Positions 18,136-26,408 of a DNA stretch of 64,000 nucleotides are shown piece after piece. The notes under the pieces were generated by a model. The model was given only the letters and a program-made list of their open reading frames with translations. It was not told the DNA's origin and ran no database searches. Source of the DNA: Rubrivivax sp. (GTDB lineage: Bacteria; Pseudomonadota; Gammaproteobacteria; Burkholderiales; Burkholderiaceae_C); the NCBI GenBank assembly GCA_004210455.1, contig SEFA01000040.1, positions 1 to 64,000 on the forward strand. Reading direction: 5' to 3'. The position numbers and the translations under genes are program-made. Every line of letters begins with the position of its first letter. Positions within the stretch are counted from its first letter, which is position 1.

Positions 18136-18975
18136 TCAGCCGAGCGCCGTCTTCAGTGCATTCAACATCCCCTCCGGGGCCTCGGTCATCAGTGAATGCC
18201 CGGCCGGCAAGGTCTGCACGCGCGCGCCCAGCATCGCGGCGAGCGGCTGGGCCGCCTTGGGCGGCGTCATCGCGTCCTTGGCACCGAGGATCATCTCCGT
18301 CCGGAGGCCGGCCGCGGTCACCTTCGCGACAGCATCCGGCGCGCCCTGGTAGCGATCGCAGACCAGGAAGTCGTGTTCGAACAGGTTGCCGTGCTCGCCG
18401 TAGCCGTCCTGCATGCGCTCCATCAGCGCCAGGTTGGCGCCGTGCATCCACGCGCCCGGACCGGGATAGGAGGGCTTGCCGGCCGTCGTCGAATGCGAGA
18501 ACGCATTGACCATCGCCATCGCCGCCCGCGGCCGTTCGCGCGAGGTGCCCAGCAGCGCGTCCGACACCTTCATCGGCCACGCGGTGCCGACCATCACGAG
18601 CCGCGACACCCGCGCCGGACGCCGCGCCGCGGCTTCGAGCGCGATCAGCGATCCCATCGAATGGCCCACCAGCGCGACCTTGCCGTTCGCGCCGTCCCCG
18701 TCCAGGCCGACGGCGTCGAGCAGGGCGTTGAGCCAGTCGCCGAGCGTTTGCACGTCGCCCAGCGCAGGGCCTTCGCTGCGACCGTGGCCCGGCAGGTCGA
18801 CTGCCAGCACGGCGTGCCCGTGATGGGCGAAGTGGCGAGCCAGCAGCGTCCACACGCTGTGGTCGTGCAGCGCGCCGTGGATGAACACGACGCAGGGCAG
18901 GGACGCGTCGAAGCGCTTGCCGCCGGTGTAGGCGTAGACCGGACGCCCTTGGACCTTGAGCGGGTTCGCACTCAT
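18136..18975 (-). CDS. Alpha/beta hydrolase
   Basis: The 279-aa product has the fold's landmarks: oxyanion segment VVFIHGALHDHSVW (about residue 30), VDLPGHGRS, nucleophile elbow GHSMGS (Ser about residue 106), acid in LGAKDAMTPP and the catalytic His in LPAGHSLMTEAPEG. Its start codon overlaps the metY stop (ATGA, 18972-18975), so the two are translated together. This pairing suggests a role with metY in homoserine-ester or sulfur metabolism. MetX-type acyltransferases share the fold, but this short protein lacks the MetX lid and looks like a general hydrolase. Confidence 0.85.
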   Translation of the reverse strand: MSANPLKVQGRPVYAYTGGKRFDASLPCVVFIHGALHDHSVWTLLARHFAHHGHAVLAVDLPGHGRSEGPALGDVQTLGDWLNALLDAVGLDGDGANGKVALVGHSMGSLIALEAAARRPARVSRLVMVGTAWPMKVSDALLGTSRERPRAAMAMVNAFSHSTTAGKPSYPGPGAWMHGANLALMERMQDGYGEHGNLFEHDFLVCDRYQGAPDAVAKVTAAGLRTEMILGAKDAMTPPKAAQPLAAMLGARVQTLPAGHSLMTEAPEGMLNALKTALG

Positions 18976-20285
18976 TTCGCGGCCACCTTCAATGCGGACT
19001 TCAGATCGGCGATCAGGTCGTCCGGGTCCTCGAGGCCGATCGACAGACGGATCGTGCCCGCACGGATGCCGGAGGCCGCCAGCGCCGCGTCGTCCATCCG
19101 GAAGTGCGTCGTCGACGCCGGATGGATCACCAGCGAGCGCGCGTCACCCACGTTCGCCAGATGTGAGAACAGCCGCAGCGACTCGATGAAACGACGGCCC
19201 GGCTCGCGCCCGCCCTTGAGGTCGAAGCTGAACACCGCGCCGCTGCCCTTGGGCAGGAGCTTCTGCGCCAGCGCGTGGTCGCGGTGCGAGGGCAGCCCCG
19301 GGTAGTTCACGCGCTCGACGATGTCCTGGCTCTCCAGGAACTCCGCGATCTTCTGCGCGTTGCCGACTTGGCGCTGCATCCGCAGCGGCAGGGTCTCGAT
19401 GCCCTGCAGGATCAGCCACGCGGTGTGCGGACTCATGCAGGCGCCGAAGTCGCGCAGGCCCTCGCGCCGCGCGCGCAGCAGGAAGGCGCCGACGGTGCTC
19501 TCCTCGGCGAACACCATGCCGTGGAAGCCGTCGTAGGGCTCGCAGAGTTCGGAGAAGCGCCGCTGCCCGCCGCTGGCCGCATGCGCGCGGTCCCAGTCGA
19601 AGCGGCCGCCGTCGACCAGAAGTCCGCCGACGACGGTCCCGTGTCCGCAGAGGAACTTCGTGGCGGAGTGGTAGACGAGGTCCGCGCCCAGCGCGATGGG
19701 CTGCTGCAGATAGGGCGTCGCGAAGGTCGCGTCGACCAGCAGCGGCCGGTGCGCCTCATGCGCGATCTGCGCGATGGCCGGGATGTCGAGCACGTCCAGC
19801 CCGGGGTTGCCGAGGCTTTCGCCCAGCAGCAGCTTGGTGTTCGGCCGGATCGCCGCGCGCCACGCGTCCAGGTCGCCGGGGCGGACGAAGGTCGTCGCGA
19901 TGCCGAAGCGCCTGAGCGTGTAGTGCAGCAGGTTGTGCGAGCCGCCGTACAGCGCGCTCGAGGCCACGATGTGGTCGCCCGCCGCGGCGATGGTCGCGAT
20001 CGCCAGGTGCAGCGCCGCCTGTCCGCTGGCGGTCGCCAGGCCGCCGATGCCGCTGTCCAGCGCGGCGATGCGCTCCTCGAGCACGGCGGTCGTGGGATTC
20101 GACAGCCGGGAATACACGTGCCCGCTGCGTTCCATGTTGAACAGGCCCGCGGCCTGCTCGGCGCTCTCGAACACGAACGAGGTCGTCAGATGCAGCGGCA
20201 CCGCGCGGGCGCCGGTGGTGGGATCGGGCGCGGCTCCGGCGTGTAGCGCCAAGGTATCAAAGCCCGGGTCGGATGGACCTGACAT
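18972..20285 (-). CDS. metY: O-acetylhomoserine sulfhydrylase / aminocarboxypropyltransferase (MetY)
   Basis: PLP-dependent Cys/Met metabolism enzyme that makes homocysteine from O-acylhomoserine and sulfide. At 437 aa it matches MetY rather than the shorter MetB/MetC types. Features include the N-terminal FDTLALHAGAAPDPTTGARA, the cofactor region YSRLSNPTTAVLEERIAALD, ASSALYGGSHNLL, and the PLP lysine in VYHSATKFLCGHGTVVGG. A strong ribosome binding site (AGGAGACACCC) precedes the ATG. O-succinylhomoserine sulfhydrylase (MetZ) is the main alternative. The gene is coupled to the downstream hydrolase. Confidence 0.9.
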   Translation of the reverse strand: MSGPSDPGFDTLALHAGAAPDPTTGARAVPLHLTTSFVFESAEQAAGLFNMERSGHVYSRLSNPTTAVLEERIAALDSGIGGLATASGQAALHLAIATIAAAGDHIVASSALYGGSHNLLHYTLRRFGIATTFVRPGDLDAWRAAIRPNTKLLLGESLGNPGLDVLDIPAIAQIAHEAHRPLLVDATFATPYLQQPIALGADLVYHSATKFLCGHGTVVGGLLVDGGRFDWDRAHAASGGQRRFSELCEPYDGFHGMVFAEESTVGAFLLRARREGLRDFGACMSPHTAWLILQGIETLPLRMQRQVGNAQKIAEFLESQDIVERVNYPGLPSHRDHALAQKLLPKGSGAVFSFDLKGGREPGRRFIESLRLFSHLANVGDARSLVIHPASTTHFRMDDAALAASGIRAGTIRLSIGLEDPDDLIADLKSALKVAAK

Positions 20286-20374
20286 GGGTGTCTCCTGCTT
20301 GTTATGGTGGCCAGTCGTGTCTGGCGCCGGGCATTGTGTGCTATGTTGGCAAGTAACTTTTTCTCACTGCGGCC

Positions 20375-20827
20375 ATGAAAGTCTCCGACATCCTGCGCGT
20401 CAAGGGCAGCACGCTCTTCACCGTCTCCCCCGACACCCCGCTGGCCCAGGCCGCCGAGACCATGGCCGAGCGCGACATCGGGTCGCTGGTGGTGATGGAG
20501 TTCGGCGACCTGGTGGGCATGCTGACCTTCCGCGAGGTCATCCAGGCGGTCGTCGGCAACGGCGGCAGCGTCGGGACGCGGCTGGTGCGCAGCGTCATGG
20601 ACGACGCGCCGCTGACCTGCACGCCGGAGACCGAGATCGACGAGGTCCGCCGCATGATGCTGGGCCGCCATGCGCGCTACATGCCGGTGCTCAACGGCCG
20701 GCAGCTGATGGGCGTGATCTCGTTCTACGACGTGGCCAAGACGGTGGTCGACGCGCAGGACTTCGAGAACCGCATGCTCAAGGCCTACATCCGCGACTGG
20801 CCGGCCGAGGACGGCGCCGCCGCCTGA
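20375..20827 (+). CDS. CBS-domain protein (tandem CBS pair)
   Basis: The 150-aa product consists almost wholly of two CBS motifs (about residues 5-60 and 72-128), which form a Bateman module that usually binds adenine nucleotides. Recognisable pieces are VSPDTPLAQAAETMAERDIG, LVVMEFGDLVGMLTFREVI and ARYMPVLNGRQLMGVISFYD. No attached catalytic domain is present, so it is a stand-alone nucleotide sensor of unknown partner. It is divergent from metY and followed by a bidirectional terminator. Confidence 0.88.
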   Translation: MKVSDILRVKGSTLFTVSPDTPLAQAAETMAERDIGSLVVMEFGDLVGMLTFREVIQAVVGNGGSVGTRLVRSVMDDAPLTCTPETEIDEVRRMMLGRHARYMPVLNGRQLMGVISFYDVAKTVVDAQDFENRMLKAYIRDWPAEDGAAA

Positions 20828-20860
20828 CGCGCGTGACGGTCGCCTGACCGACACCCCATG

Positions 20861-20890
20861 AAAAACGCCCCGATCTACCGGGGCGTTCTT
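20861..20890. terminator. Bidirectional intrinsic terminator
   Basis: Perfect 9-bp stem AACGCCCCG / CGGGGCGTT (20864-20872 and 20879-20887) with a 6-nt loop. AAAA precedes it on the plus strand, so the minus-strand transcript ends in a T-run. It lies between the convergent CBS and PRC-barrel genes and serves both, better for the minus strand. Confidence 0.85.
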
Positions 20891-20936
20891 CATTGCAGGA
20901 TCGAGGGTCCTTGCCCGCCGGCAAGGCGCGGGGCGC

Positions 20937-21278
20937 TTACATCCAGGCCACGCCGTAGTAGTCGTAAACCTTGCGGCCGTACTCGTCGGAGTACTCGGGA
21001 CGGTCGGTCTGGGCGTAGCGCGGGGCCTTTTCGAGCTGGTCCTCGCGCAGCGGCACGACATAGCCGTCCAGGCTGGTGTCGTACTTCAGCATGTTCCAGG
21101 GGATCGGATAGCGGTCGGTACCGATGCCCATGAAACCGCCGAACTCCAGGGCCGCGTAGCGGACCAGGCCCGAGCGCTTGTCGATGACGAGGTTGTCGAT
21201 CGAGCCGAGCTTGTCGCCGTTGCCGTTGTAGACCTTGGTGCCTTCGACGCGGTCGGAAGCGATGGTGGTGCTTGCCAT
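20937..21278 (-). CDS. PRC-barrel domain protein
   Basis: This 113-aa PRC-barrel protein has the core VEGTKVYNGNGDKLGSIDNL (about residues 11-30), then VIDKRSGLVRYAALEFGGFM and WNMLKYDTSLDGYVVPLRED. Soluble stand-alone PRC-barrel proteins of this kind are common in Burkholderiales and are often stress-associated, but the molecular role is unknown. The start at 21278 is set by AGGAGACCC just upstream and by the family N-terminus; the frame open to 21419 is not supported. It is divergent from the yihY-type gene. Confidence 0.85.
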   Translation of the reverse strand: MASTTIASDRVEGTKVYNGNGDKLGSIDNLVIDKRSGLVRYAALEFGGFMGIGTDRYPIPWNMLKYDTSLDGYVVPLREDQLEKAPRYAQTDRPEYSDEYGRKVYDYYGVAWM

Positions 21279-21471
21279 GAGGGTCTCCTGGTGGGTTGGG
21301 ATAGGGGGTTCAAGGCAAACGCCGTGCCGCCGCCCGGACCGTCCCTGCGCTCTTCCCGATGCCATCGGGCGCTTGTCCCGCACATCCGCGTCGCGCGGGA
21401 ATTTCCCTTGCCTCGACAAAGGATCCCGTCATCGTCGACTTTCCGATCGCCGCCGCCCGCGGCCGCCCTGC

Positions 21472-22386
21472 ATGCCCAAGCTGCCTCACGCCGTCCAGGA
21501 AGCCATCGACATCGTCAGCGAGGCCGCGCAGGGCTGGAGTGACGACAACGCGCCCAGCATGGGCGCGGCGCTGGCCTACTACACGCTGTTCTCGATCGCC
21601 CCGCTGCTGCTGATCGTCATCAGCGTGGCGGGCCTGGTCTTCGGCGAGCAGGCCGCGCGCGGCGAGGTCATGGAACAGCTCTCCGGCCTGCTGGGCGCCG
21701 ACGGCGCGATGGCCGTCGAAGACCTGCTCAAGCGCGTGAACCGGCCGGAGGAGGGCGGCTGGGCCGCAGCCATCGGTACCGTCGTGCTGCTGGTGGGCGC
21801 CACCTCGGTGTTCGCCGAACTGCAGAACTCGCTCAACCGGATCTGGAAGGCGCCGATGCCGCGCAGCGGACCGGTGTGGCAGGGCCTGGTGACGTTGCTG
21901 CGCAAGCGCCTGCTGTCGCTGGGGTTGATCCTCGGGCTGGGTTTCCTGTCGATGATCTCGATGGTGGCCAGCGCCGCGCTCGCCGCGATCAGCAAATGGT
22001 GGACGCCGTGGCTGGGCACGGAGTTCGTCCTGCTCGCCCAGATCCTCAACGGCACGCTGGCCTACGCGCTCATCACCGTGATGTTCGCCGTCATCTACAA
22101 GTGGGTGCCCGACGTGCCGGTGCGCTGGCGCGACGTCTGGGTCGGCGCGCTGATCACCTCGGCCCTGTTCAGCCTGGGCAAGTCGCTGATCGGGCTGTAC
22201 ATCGGTCGCAGCGGCGTGAGCTCGGCGTACGGCGCGGCGGCCTCGCTGGTGGTCATGATGCTGTGGGTCTACTACTCGACCCAGGTGTTCCTGATGGGGG
22301 CCGAACTGAGCTGGGCCTTCGCCAAGCGTCACAGCCTGCGGGAGCAGGCCGCCGAGATCGCCGCACGCGCGCTGCGACAGGGCTGA
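21472..22386 (+). CDS. YihY/virulence factor BrkB family membrane protein
   Basis: The 304-aa product has about six transmembrane helices and the family landmarks DDNAPSMGAALAYYTLFSIA, FAELQNSLNRIWKAP, YKWVPDVPVRWRDVWVGALI and the C-terminal GAAASLVVMMLWVYYSTQVF. The family was once mis-assigned as RNase BN and its function remains unsettled. The ATG at 21472 gives the usual N-terminus; longer upstream frames overlap the divergent promoter region. A weak hairpin, ACCCGG / CCGGGT at 22466-22495, may end the transcript. Confidence 0.88.
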   Translation: MPKLPHAVQEAIDIVSEAAQGWSDDNAPSMGAALAYYTLFSIAPLLLIVISVAGLVFGEQAARGEVMEQLSGLLGADGAMAVEDLLKRVNRPEEGGWAAAIGTVVLLVGATSVFAELQNSLNRIWKAPMPRSGPVWQGLVTLLRKRLLSLGLILGLGFLSMISMVASAALAAISKWWTPWLGTEFVLLAQILNGTLAYALITVMFAVIYKWVPDVPVRWRDVWVGALITSALFSLGKSLIGLYIGRSGVSSAYGAAASLVVMMLWVYYSTQVFLMGAELSWAFAKRHSLREQAAEIAARALRQG

Positions 22387-22551
22387 TGTGCGCAAGGGCC
22401 GATGAACAGGGCGATCTCCGACGTTCGCTGATCGACGCCATGCGGCATGGGGCTTGCCTGTTGATACCCGGATCCGGAAGTCCGGACCACCGGGTTTGTA
22501 CAACCGGCCTCGGGCCCGCCCAGGGTCCGCTTCGGCCTGAAAGGAAGCATC

Positions 22552-23592
22552 ATGAGCCAGTATGGACAACGAGGCAGACAAGATCAGCGCCAGGACAACG
22601 CATGGGATCAGGGCGACCGTGACCGGTCGCATGACAGGGCCCAGACGGGCCGCCCGACGTACGACCGCTCGCGTGACGATCAGCAGTCGGCCTATCCGGG
22701 ATCGAACCGTCAAGGGTCGAGCTACCAGGCCGATCGCGACGAACTGCGCGGCGGCGGTTACGGCGGCTATGGCAGTGGGGCTGAAGGCGGCGGCCATGGC
22801 GGAGGGTATGGCGGCGGGTATGGCGGCGGGTACGGCGCCGGACGCGACGACTACCGCCAGGATTACCGCAGCCACGGCGACATGCAGAGCCAGGGCGGTT
22901 ACCGCGGCGGCTATCAAGGCGAAGGGTGGGGCGGCGACCGCGAGCGCTCGATGAGCGGCAACTACGGCGGCTCCGGCAACTACGGCAGTTCAGGCAACTA
23001 CGGCAGTTCAGGCAACTACGGCAGTTCAGGCAACTACGGCAGTTCAGGCAACTACGGCGGCTACAGCGGCTCCGGCAATGAGGGCAGCAGCTACGGTCCG
23101 TCCGGTGGCTACGGCCAGGGCAGCACGGGCGGTTACCGCGATCAGGCACCTCGTCATGAGGGATGGCGCGAAGACTCGGGCCGCCGCGGCGACTACGGCC
23201 AGCACGCGCAGCCGCAGACGCAGACGCACCACGACCCGGACTACCAGCAATGGCGCGCGGAGCAGGTCAGGAACCTCGACAACGACTATCACAGCTGGCG
23301 CCAGGACCGGTACCAGAAGTTCTCCGAGGACTTCAACAAGTGGCGCTCGGACCGGTCGTCGCAACAGTCGACGCAACAGCATTCGCCGTCGACGCAACAG
23401 CATTCGCCGCAGTCTTCGCAGCCGGGGGCGCAAGGCAGTTCCGTCAGTCCGGGGCTGTCCACATCCTCCGGCGCCGTCGGTGCCTCCGGCCTGCCTGGCT
23501 CGTCGTCCGACACAGGCGCTGGCCTGCCCGGTTCCAGCGCCTCGACGGGTGCGGGCGGCTTGAGCGGATCATCGTCCTCCAGGACGAAGTGA
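22552..23592 (+). CDS. Gly/Ser/Tyr/Asn-rich low-complexity repeat protein
   Basis: This 346-aa protein has no signal peptide. Residues 1-65 are Gln/Asp/Arg-rich, and residues 65-200 are Gly/Tyr/Ser-rich, including six tandem 6-residue units (GNYGSS type). A conserved-looking helical block follows near 225-262 (DYQQWRAEQVRNLDNDYHSW, then RQDRYQKFSEDFNKWRSDR), and the tail is Ser/Gln/Pro-rich. The composition resembles prion-like, condensate-forming domains. The DYxxWR block occurs in other Burkholderiales low-complexity proteins as far as I recall. A good Shine-Dalgarno (AAAGGAAG) precedes the ATG. The function is unknown. Confidence 0.75.
   Translation: MSQYGQRGRQDQRQDNAWDQGDRDRSHDRAQTGRPTYDRSRDDQQSAYPGSNRQGSSYQADRDELRGGGYGGYGSGAEGGGHGGGYGGGYGGGYGAGRDDYRQDYRSHGDMQSQGGYRGGYQGEGWGGDRERSMSGNYGGSGNYGSSGNYGSSGNYGSSGNYGSSGNYGGYSGSGNEGSSYGPSGGYGQGSTGGYRDQAPRHEGWREDSGRRGDYGQHAQPQTQTHHDPDYQQWRAEQVRNLDNDYHSWRQDRYQKFSEDFNKWRSDRSSQQSTQQHSPSTQQHSPQSSQPGAQGSSVSPGLSTSSGAVGASGLPGSSSDTGAGLPGSSASTGAGGLSGSSSSRTK
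22957..23064 (+). repeat. Six tandem 18-bp coding repeats (GNYGSS)
   Basis: Units start at 22957, 22975, 22993, 23011, 23029 and 23047, each beginning GGCAACTACGGC. The four central copies are identical or nearly so, which suggests recent slippage expansion within the gene. In-frame unit length (18 bp) means copy changes alter protein length without frameshift. Confidence 0.95.
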
Positions 23593-23712
23593 CGCCGTCG
23601 GCCCGGGCGCAGGCCGCCTGGGCCGACCGGTCCGGAAGAAAGCGCCCGATCACCCGGAAACCCGCGCCTGCGCTGGTTCTCCGTCCGGCATGCCGCTTGC
23701 CGGAAGGAGGGA

Positions 23713-24783
23713 ATGATCGCGACGTCCCTTGAGCAGCGTGCTCCCGCGCCCAGCCTCTCGGAGGCAGTCGCGGGGGACCTGCCCGCGCACGGCGCGACGT
23801 CGCCGAGAGAAACGCTCACGCAGGCCGAGGAGCGCCACCGCCGCTGGTGCAATGTGCGTCGCGTGCTGCTGATCCGGCTGGACGGTGTCGCGGGTGTGCT
23901 GTCCTCGACCGCCTCCTTCGCCGCGGTGCACGAGACCATGCCGTGGACGCAGCTGACGCTCCTGGCGGCGCCGGAGGCGCTGGTGCTGCGGCCGCATCTC
24001 CAGGCGGTCGACGACCTCATCACATTCAACGCGCCGTGGACGGCCAGCGGCGCCGCCGCGCTGGACGCCGAGCCGCCCACCATGCGCGGCGACGCCGAGA
24101 TGCACCTCGTGCGCAAGCTGCGCCGCAGCCACTTCGATGCGGCGGTGCTGTTCTCGCCGGCCGACCAGAGCGCGCTGCCGGCCGCCTTGCTCTGTCGGAT
24201 GGCGGGCATCCCGCTGACGCTGGCCCACGTGCGCGCACCGGCGCACGGGCTGCTCAGCGATGAACTGCGGATCGCCGACGACCGGGCCGATGCCGGGCAT
24301 GACGACACGCGCCGCCAATTGGCCCTCGTGGCGCACGTCGGCATGCACACCGCCGACGAGCGGCCCCGTCTGCGGCTTCTGCCCAAGGACAGCCACCAGA
24401 TGCGGAACGTCTTGCAGCAAGCGGGCTTGGGCTTCGGTCAGCGCTACGTGCTGGTCTGTCCGGGCGGCGGGGCTCGCCCGTGCACGCCCGCGGCCTTCGC
24501 CGCGGCGGCCGACGTGCTGCTCGATGCCTGGTCCGACGACACGGCGGTGGTGCTGTGCGCCGTCCCCGGCGAGGAGGCTGCGCTCGCGGAACTCCGCGCG
24601 GCCATGCCGGCGAGGGGCCAGGTCTTGCCGCCGGTGGCTTCGATCGGCGAACTCGCGGCGCTGGCCGCCGGCGCCCGGGTGGTCGTGGCCGCCGACGACT
24701 TGCCGCTGACCATCGCCGCCGCCGCCCGCGTGCCGGGAGTGCTGCCGGGTGACGCGCTGCGCCGCGACGTCCACATCGCCTGA
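23713..24783 (+). CDS. Glycosyltransferase family 9 (heptosyltransferase-like), short C-terminus
   Basis: The N-terminal half matches GT9 LPS heptosyltransferases (VRRVLLIRLDGVAGVLSSTA, about residues 48-67, then TQLTLLAAPEALVLRPHL), and a second Rossmann half begins near 240 (YVLVCPGGGARPCTPAAFAA). The usual donor-site motif near the C-terminus (canonical xDTGxxHLAAA) is degraded to ADDLPLTIAAAARVPGVLPG and the protein stops about 15 residues later, whereas typical GT9 enzymes continue for some tens of residues. Activity may therefore be lost or altered. The strong ribosome binding site GGAAGGAGGG fixes the start. Confidence 0.75.
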   Translation: MIATSLEQRAPAPSLSEAVAGDLPAHGATSPRETLTQAEERHRRWCNVRRVLLIRLDGVAGVLSSTASFAAVHETMPWTQLTLLAAPEALVLRPHLQAVDDLITFNAPWTASGAAALDAEPPTMRGDAEMHLVRKLRRSHFDAAVLFSPADQSALPAALLCRMAGIPLTLAHVRAPAHGLLSDELRIADDRADAGHDDTRRQLALVAHVGMHTADERPRLRLLPKDSHQMRNVLQQAGLGFGQRYVLVCPGGGARPCTPAAFAAAADVLLDAWSDDTAVVLCAVPGEEAALAELRAAMPARGQVLPPVASIGELAALAAGARVVVAADDLPLTIAAAARVPGVLPGDALRRDVHIA

Positions 24784-24866
24784 ACCCATTCGTGTCCTCG
24801 GCGGACTCCCAGGACTCGGCCCGCCTTGCGACGGGCGCGCGATGTCCTGGAAGAGAAAGGAACCCG

Positions 24867-25649
24867 ATGACCTATCCGTACGCTCGTGGGGCGGCGATAC
24901 CCCTGACCTGGAACAATCCTCTTTCCACGGAGGCGGCGAGTCGATCGACCGACGTCGAGGACGAGGAATACGACGCGATGCAACGCGGCGCGAGCGAGCA
25001 CGGCGACCCTCGTGCGTCGGGGCGCCACGGCGGCGCGGTCGGCGCCAACGCGGAGCGCCTGTACCGGGAAGCCCGTGACGCGCGCTTGCTGGACCAGTTC
25101 AGGAATTCCTTCGACGAACCGGCCGCGATGCCGCGGCGCGTCGGCGCTCAATTCATTTCGTCGGCGCCTCCTCCCGCGCAGGCAGGGGGATTCGCCTGGC
25201 AGGCGCAACAGTCGCCGCAGTGGTTTCCGCAGTGGTCTCCGCAGTGGAGTCCGCAGTGGAGTCCGCAGTGGAGTCCGCAGTGGAGTCCGCAGTGGTCTGC
25301 GCCCGCGTCCGCCTTGTCGCTGGGTGGGTCCCAATGCTTCCCGCCGACCTCCCCGCAGTCCTTCCCCGTCTACGGCGCGTCGGCGTTCCTGCCCTTCAAT
25401 CCCTATGGTGTCCAACCCCCCGTCCACGCCATGCTCAACGCGTCGTTCTCGCCCTTGGGCGGGGCAGCGAACCCTCTGGTGAGCGGTGGCGTGGGGTTGG
25501 CGCTGGGGCTGGGTCTGAACGGACTGGCATCGGGGGTCGGGGCGTTCCTCGGCAGCGCCCTGGGCGGCCTGGGCGGGTTCGGCGGCTTTGGCCAAGGCTT
25601 CGGTCGCGGCTGGTGCGACGTTTCGCCCGCGTATTGCGGCTGGTGGTGA
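24867..25649 (+). CDS. Uncharacterised protein with WSPQ repeats and glycine-rich C-terminus
   Basis: The 260-aa product has no signal peptide. Residues 1-105 are polar and probably disordered (EDEEYDAMQRGASEHGD). They are followed by Pro/Gln/Trp repeats (PQWSPQWSPQWSPQW, about 115-142), a Pro/Phe/Tyr-rich stretch, and a hydrophobic Gly/Leu-rich end (GLALGLGLNGLASGVGAFLG) closing CDVSPAYCGWW. The C-terminal Gly-rich amphipathic run could insert into membranes. No family was recognised. The ATG at 24867 follows GAAAGGA at suitable spacing; an upstream in-frame ATG at 24792 lacks one. It may be co-transcribed with the GT9 gene 83 bp upstream. Confidence 0.65.
   Translation: MTYPYARGAAIPLTWNNPLSTEAASRSTDVEDEEYDAMQRGASEHGDPRASGRHGGAVGANAERLYREARDARLLDQFRNSFDEPAAMPRRVGAQFISSAPPPAQAGGFAWQAQQSPQWFPQWSPQWSPQWSPQWSPQWSPQWSAPASALSLGGSQCFPPTSPQSFPVYGASAFLPFNPYGVQPPVHAMLNASFSPLGGAANPLVSGGVGLALGLGLNGLASGVGAFLGSALGGLGGFGGFGQGFGRGWCDVSPAYCGWW
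25221..25292 (+). repeat. Six tandem 12-bp coding repeats (Trp-Ser-Pro-Gln)
   Basis: Units of TGGnnnCCGCAG start at 25221 and repeat every 12 bp through 25292, the last four being identical (TGGAGTCCGCAG). A partial seventh unit, TGGTCTGCG, follows. The array is in frame, so unit gain or loss would preserve the reading frame. Confidence 0.95.
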
Positions 25650-25853
25650 GGCCCCGCCAAGCGGCGCCCTCCTGTTGAAGAACCGGCGCGGCGCCAGTCC
25701 GCGCTGTCCCCGGAACCTGCACAAAATCGTCACTGAACGTTTGCGCGGGCACGTTGCTTGCCCCCTGTCGCGAGCCGCGCGTGGACGCTCGGCGACCGCG
25801 CGGTCCAGACGGATGTCCGGCCGCGCACCCGTTCCCATCACAGGAGGTTTTTC

Positions 25854-26201
25854 ATGCACCTGCACAAGCTCGCCTGGGCGATCCCGCTGATGCTGGCCGC
25901 GACCGCGGCCCACGCGGAAAGCTCCGGCAGTTTCCTGGAGGGTGCCAGGCTCGCGGCGCTGGTCCGACCGGAGGCCGCGGCCCCGGCCAACGGCCAGCCC
26001 CACCATGTTCCCGCCAGCGTGCGGCCCGTCCCGCAGGGCCAGGCGCCGGCGCCGACGTCCTCTGCATCGCCGAGCCCGTCCTCCGTCATCGACACCGACT
26101 CCGAGCCCGCCGGAGCGTCGTTCGAGATCCGCAACTTCTTCACCCTGGTCGTCGCCCTGGCCCTGGTGGGATGGGTCCAACGCCGCCGCCGGGATGCCTG
26201 A
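25854..26201 (+). CDS. Small exported protein with C-terminal sorting-signal-like tail
   Basis: This 115-aa protein has a clear signal peptide (LAWAIPLMLAATAAHA, cleavage near residue 21), a Pro/Ser/Ala-rich disordered middle, and a C-terminus consisting of a short polar motif (SFEIRN), a hydrophobic helix (FFTLVVALALVGWV) and a basic end (QRRRRDA). This tripartite end resembles CTERM-type sorting signals handled by exosortase or rhombosortase systems, but the PEP or Gly-Gly recognition motif is absent. A simple single-pass membrane anchor is the alternative. CAGGAGG at 25841-25847 fixes the start. A strong terminator follows. Confidence 0.7.
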   Translation: MHLHKLAWAIPLMLAATAAHAESSGSFLEGARLAALVRPEAAAPANGQPHHVPASVRPVPQGQAPAPTSSASPSPSSVIDTDSEPAGASFEIRNFFTLVVALALVGWVQRRRRDA

Positions 26202-26240
26202 GCCCGACGCCCCCTCCGGCGGTCCCGCGGACCGCAGGCC

Positions 26241-26280
26241 GACACCGGCATGGTCCACGGACCGCTGCCGGTGTCCTTTT
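26241..26280 (+). terminator. Rho-independent terminator
   Basis: Perfect 10-bp stem GACACCGGCA / TGCCGGTGTC (26241-26250 and 26266-26275), with further pairing inside the loop (GGTCC/GGACC) and CTTTT right after. It lies 40 bp past the small exported protein gene and insulates the regulator gene downstream. Confidence 0.88.
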
Positions 26281-26408
26281 GTGGGGCGTGTTGTTCGTAT
26301 GCCGTCAATATGCGGACGCAGGTCGACCGGCGTCGACCGGAATTTTTTTCAAATCGAGCTGTCAAGGGGGTCGCAAACTGGCCGCTTGCTGCAAGAATGA
26401 GTTAGACG

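Noticed and set aside
20186-21061. 291-codon minus-strand frame crossing metY, the CBS gene and the terminator
   Set aside because: It runs through a strong terminator hairpin and two real genes; the sequence is low-complexity shadow.
22957-25292. Possible CRISPR-like or satellite arrays at 22957 and 25221
   Set aside because: The repeats are short (18 and 12 bp), contiguous without spacers, in frame, and encode low-complexity peptide units.
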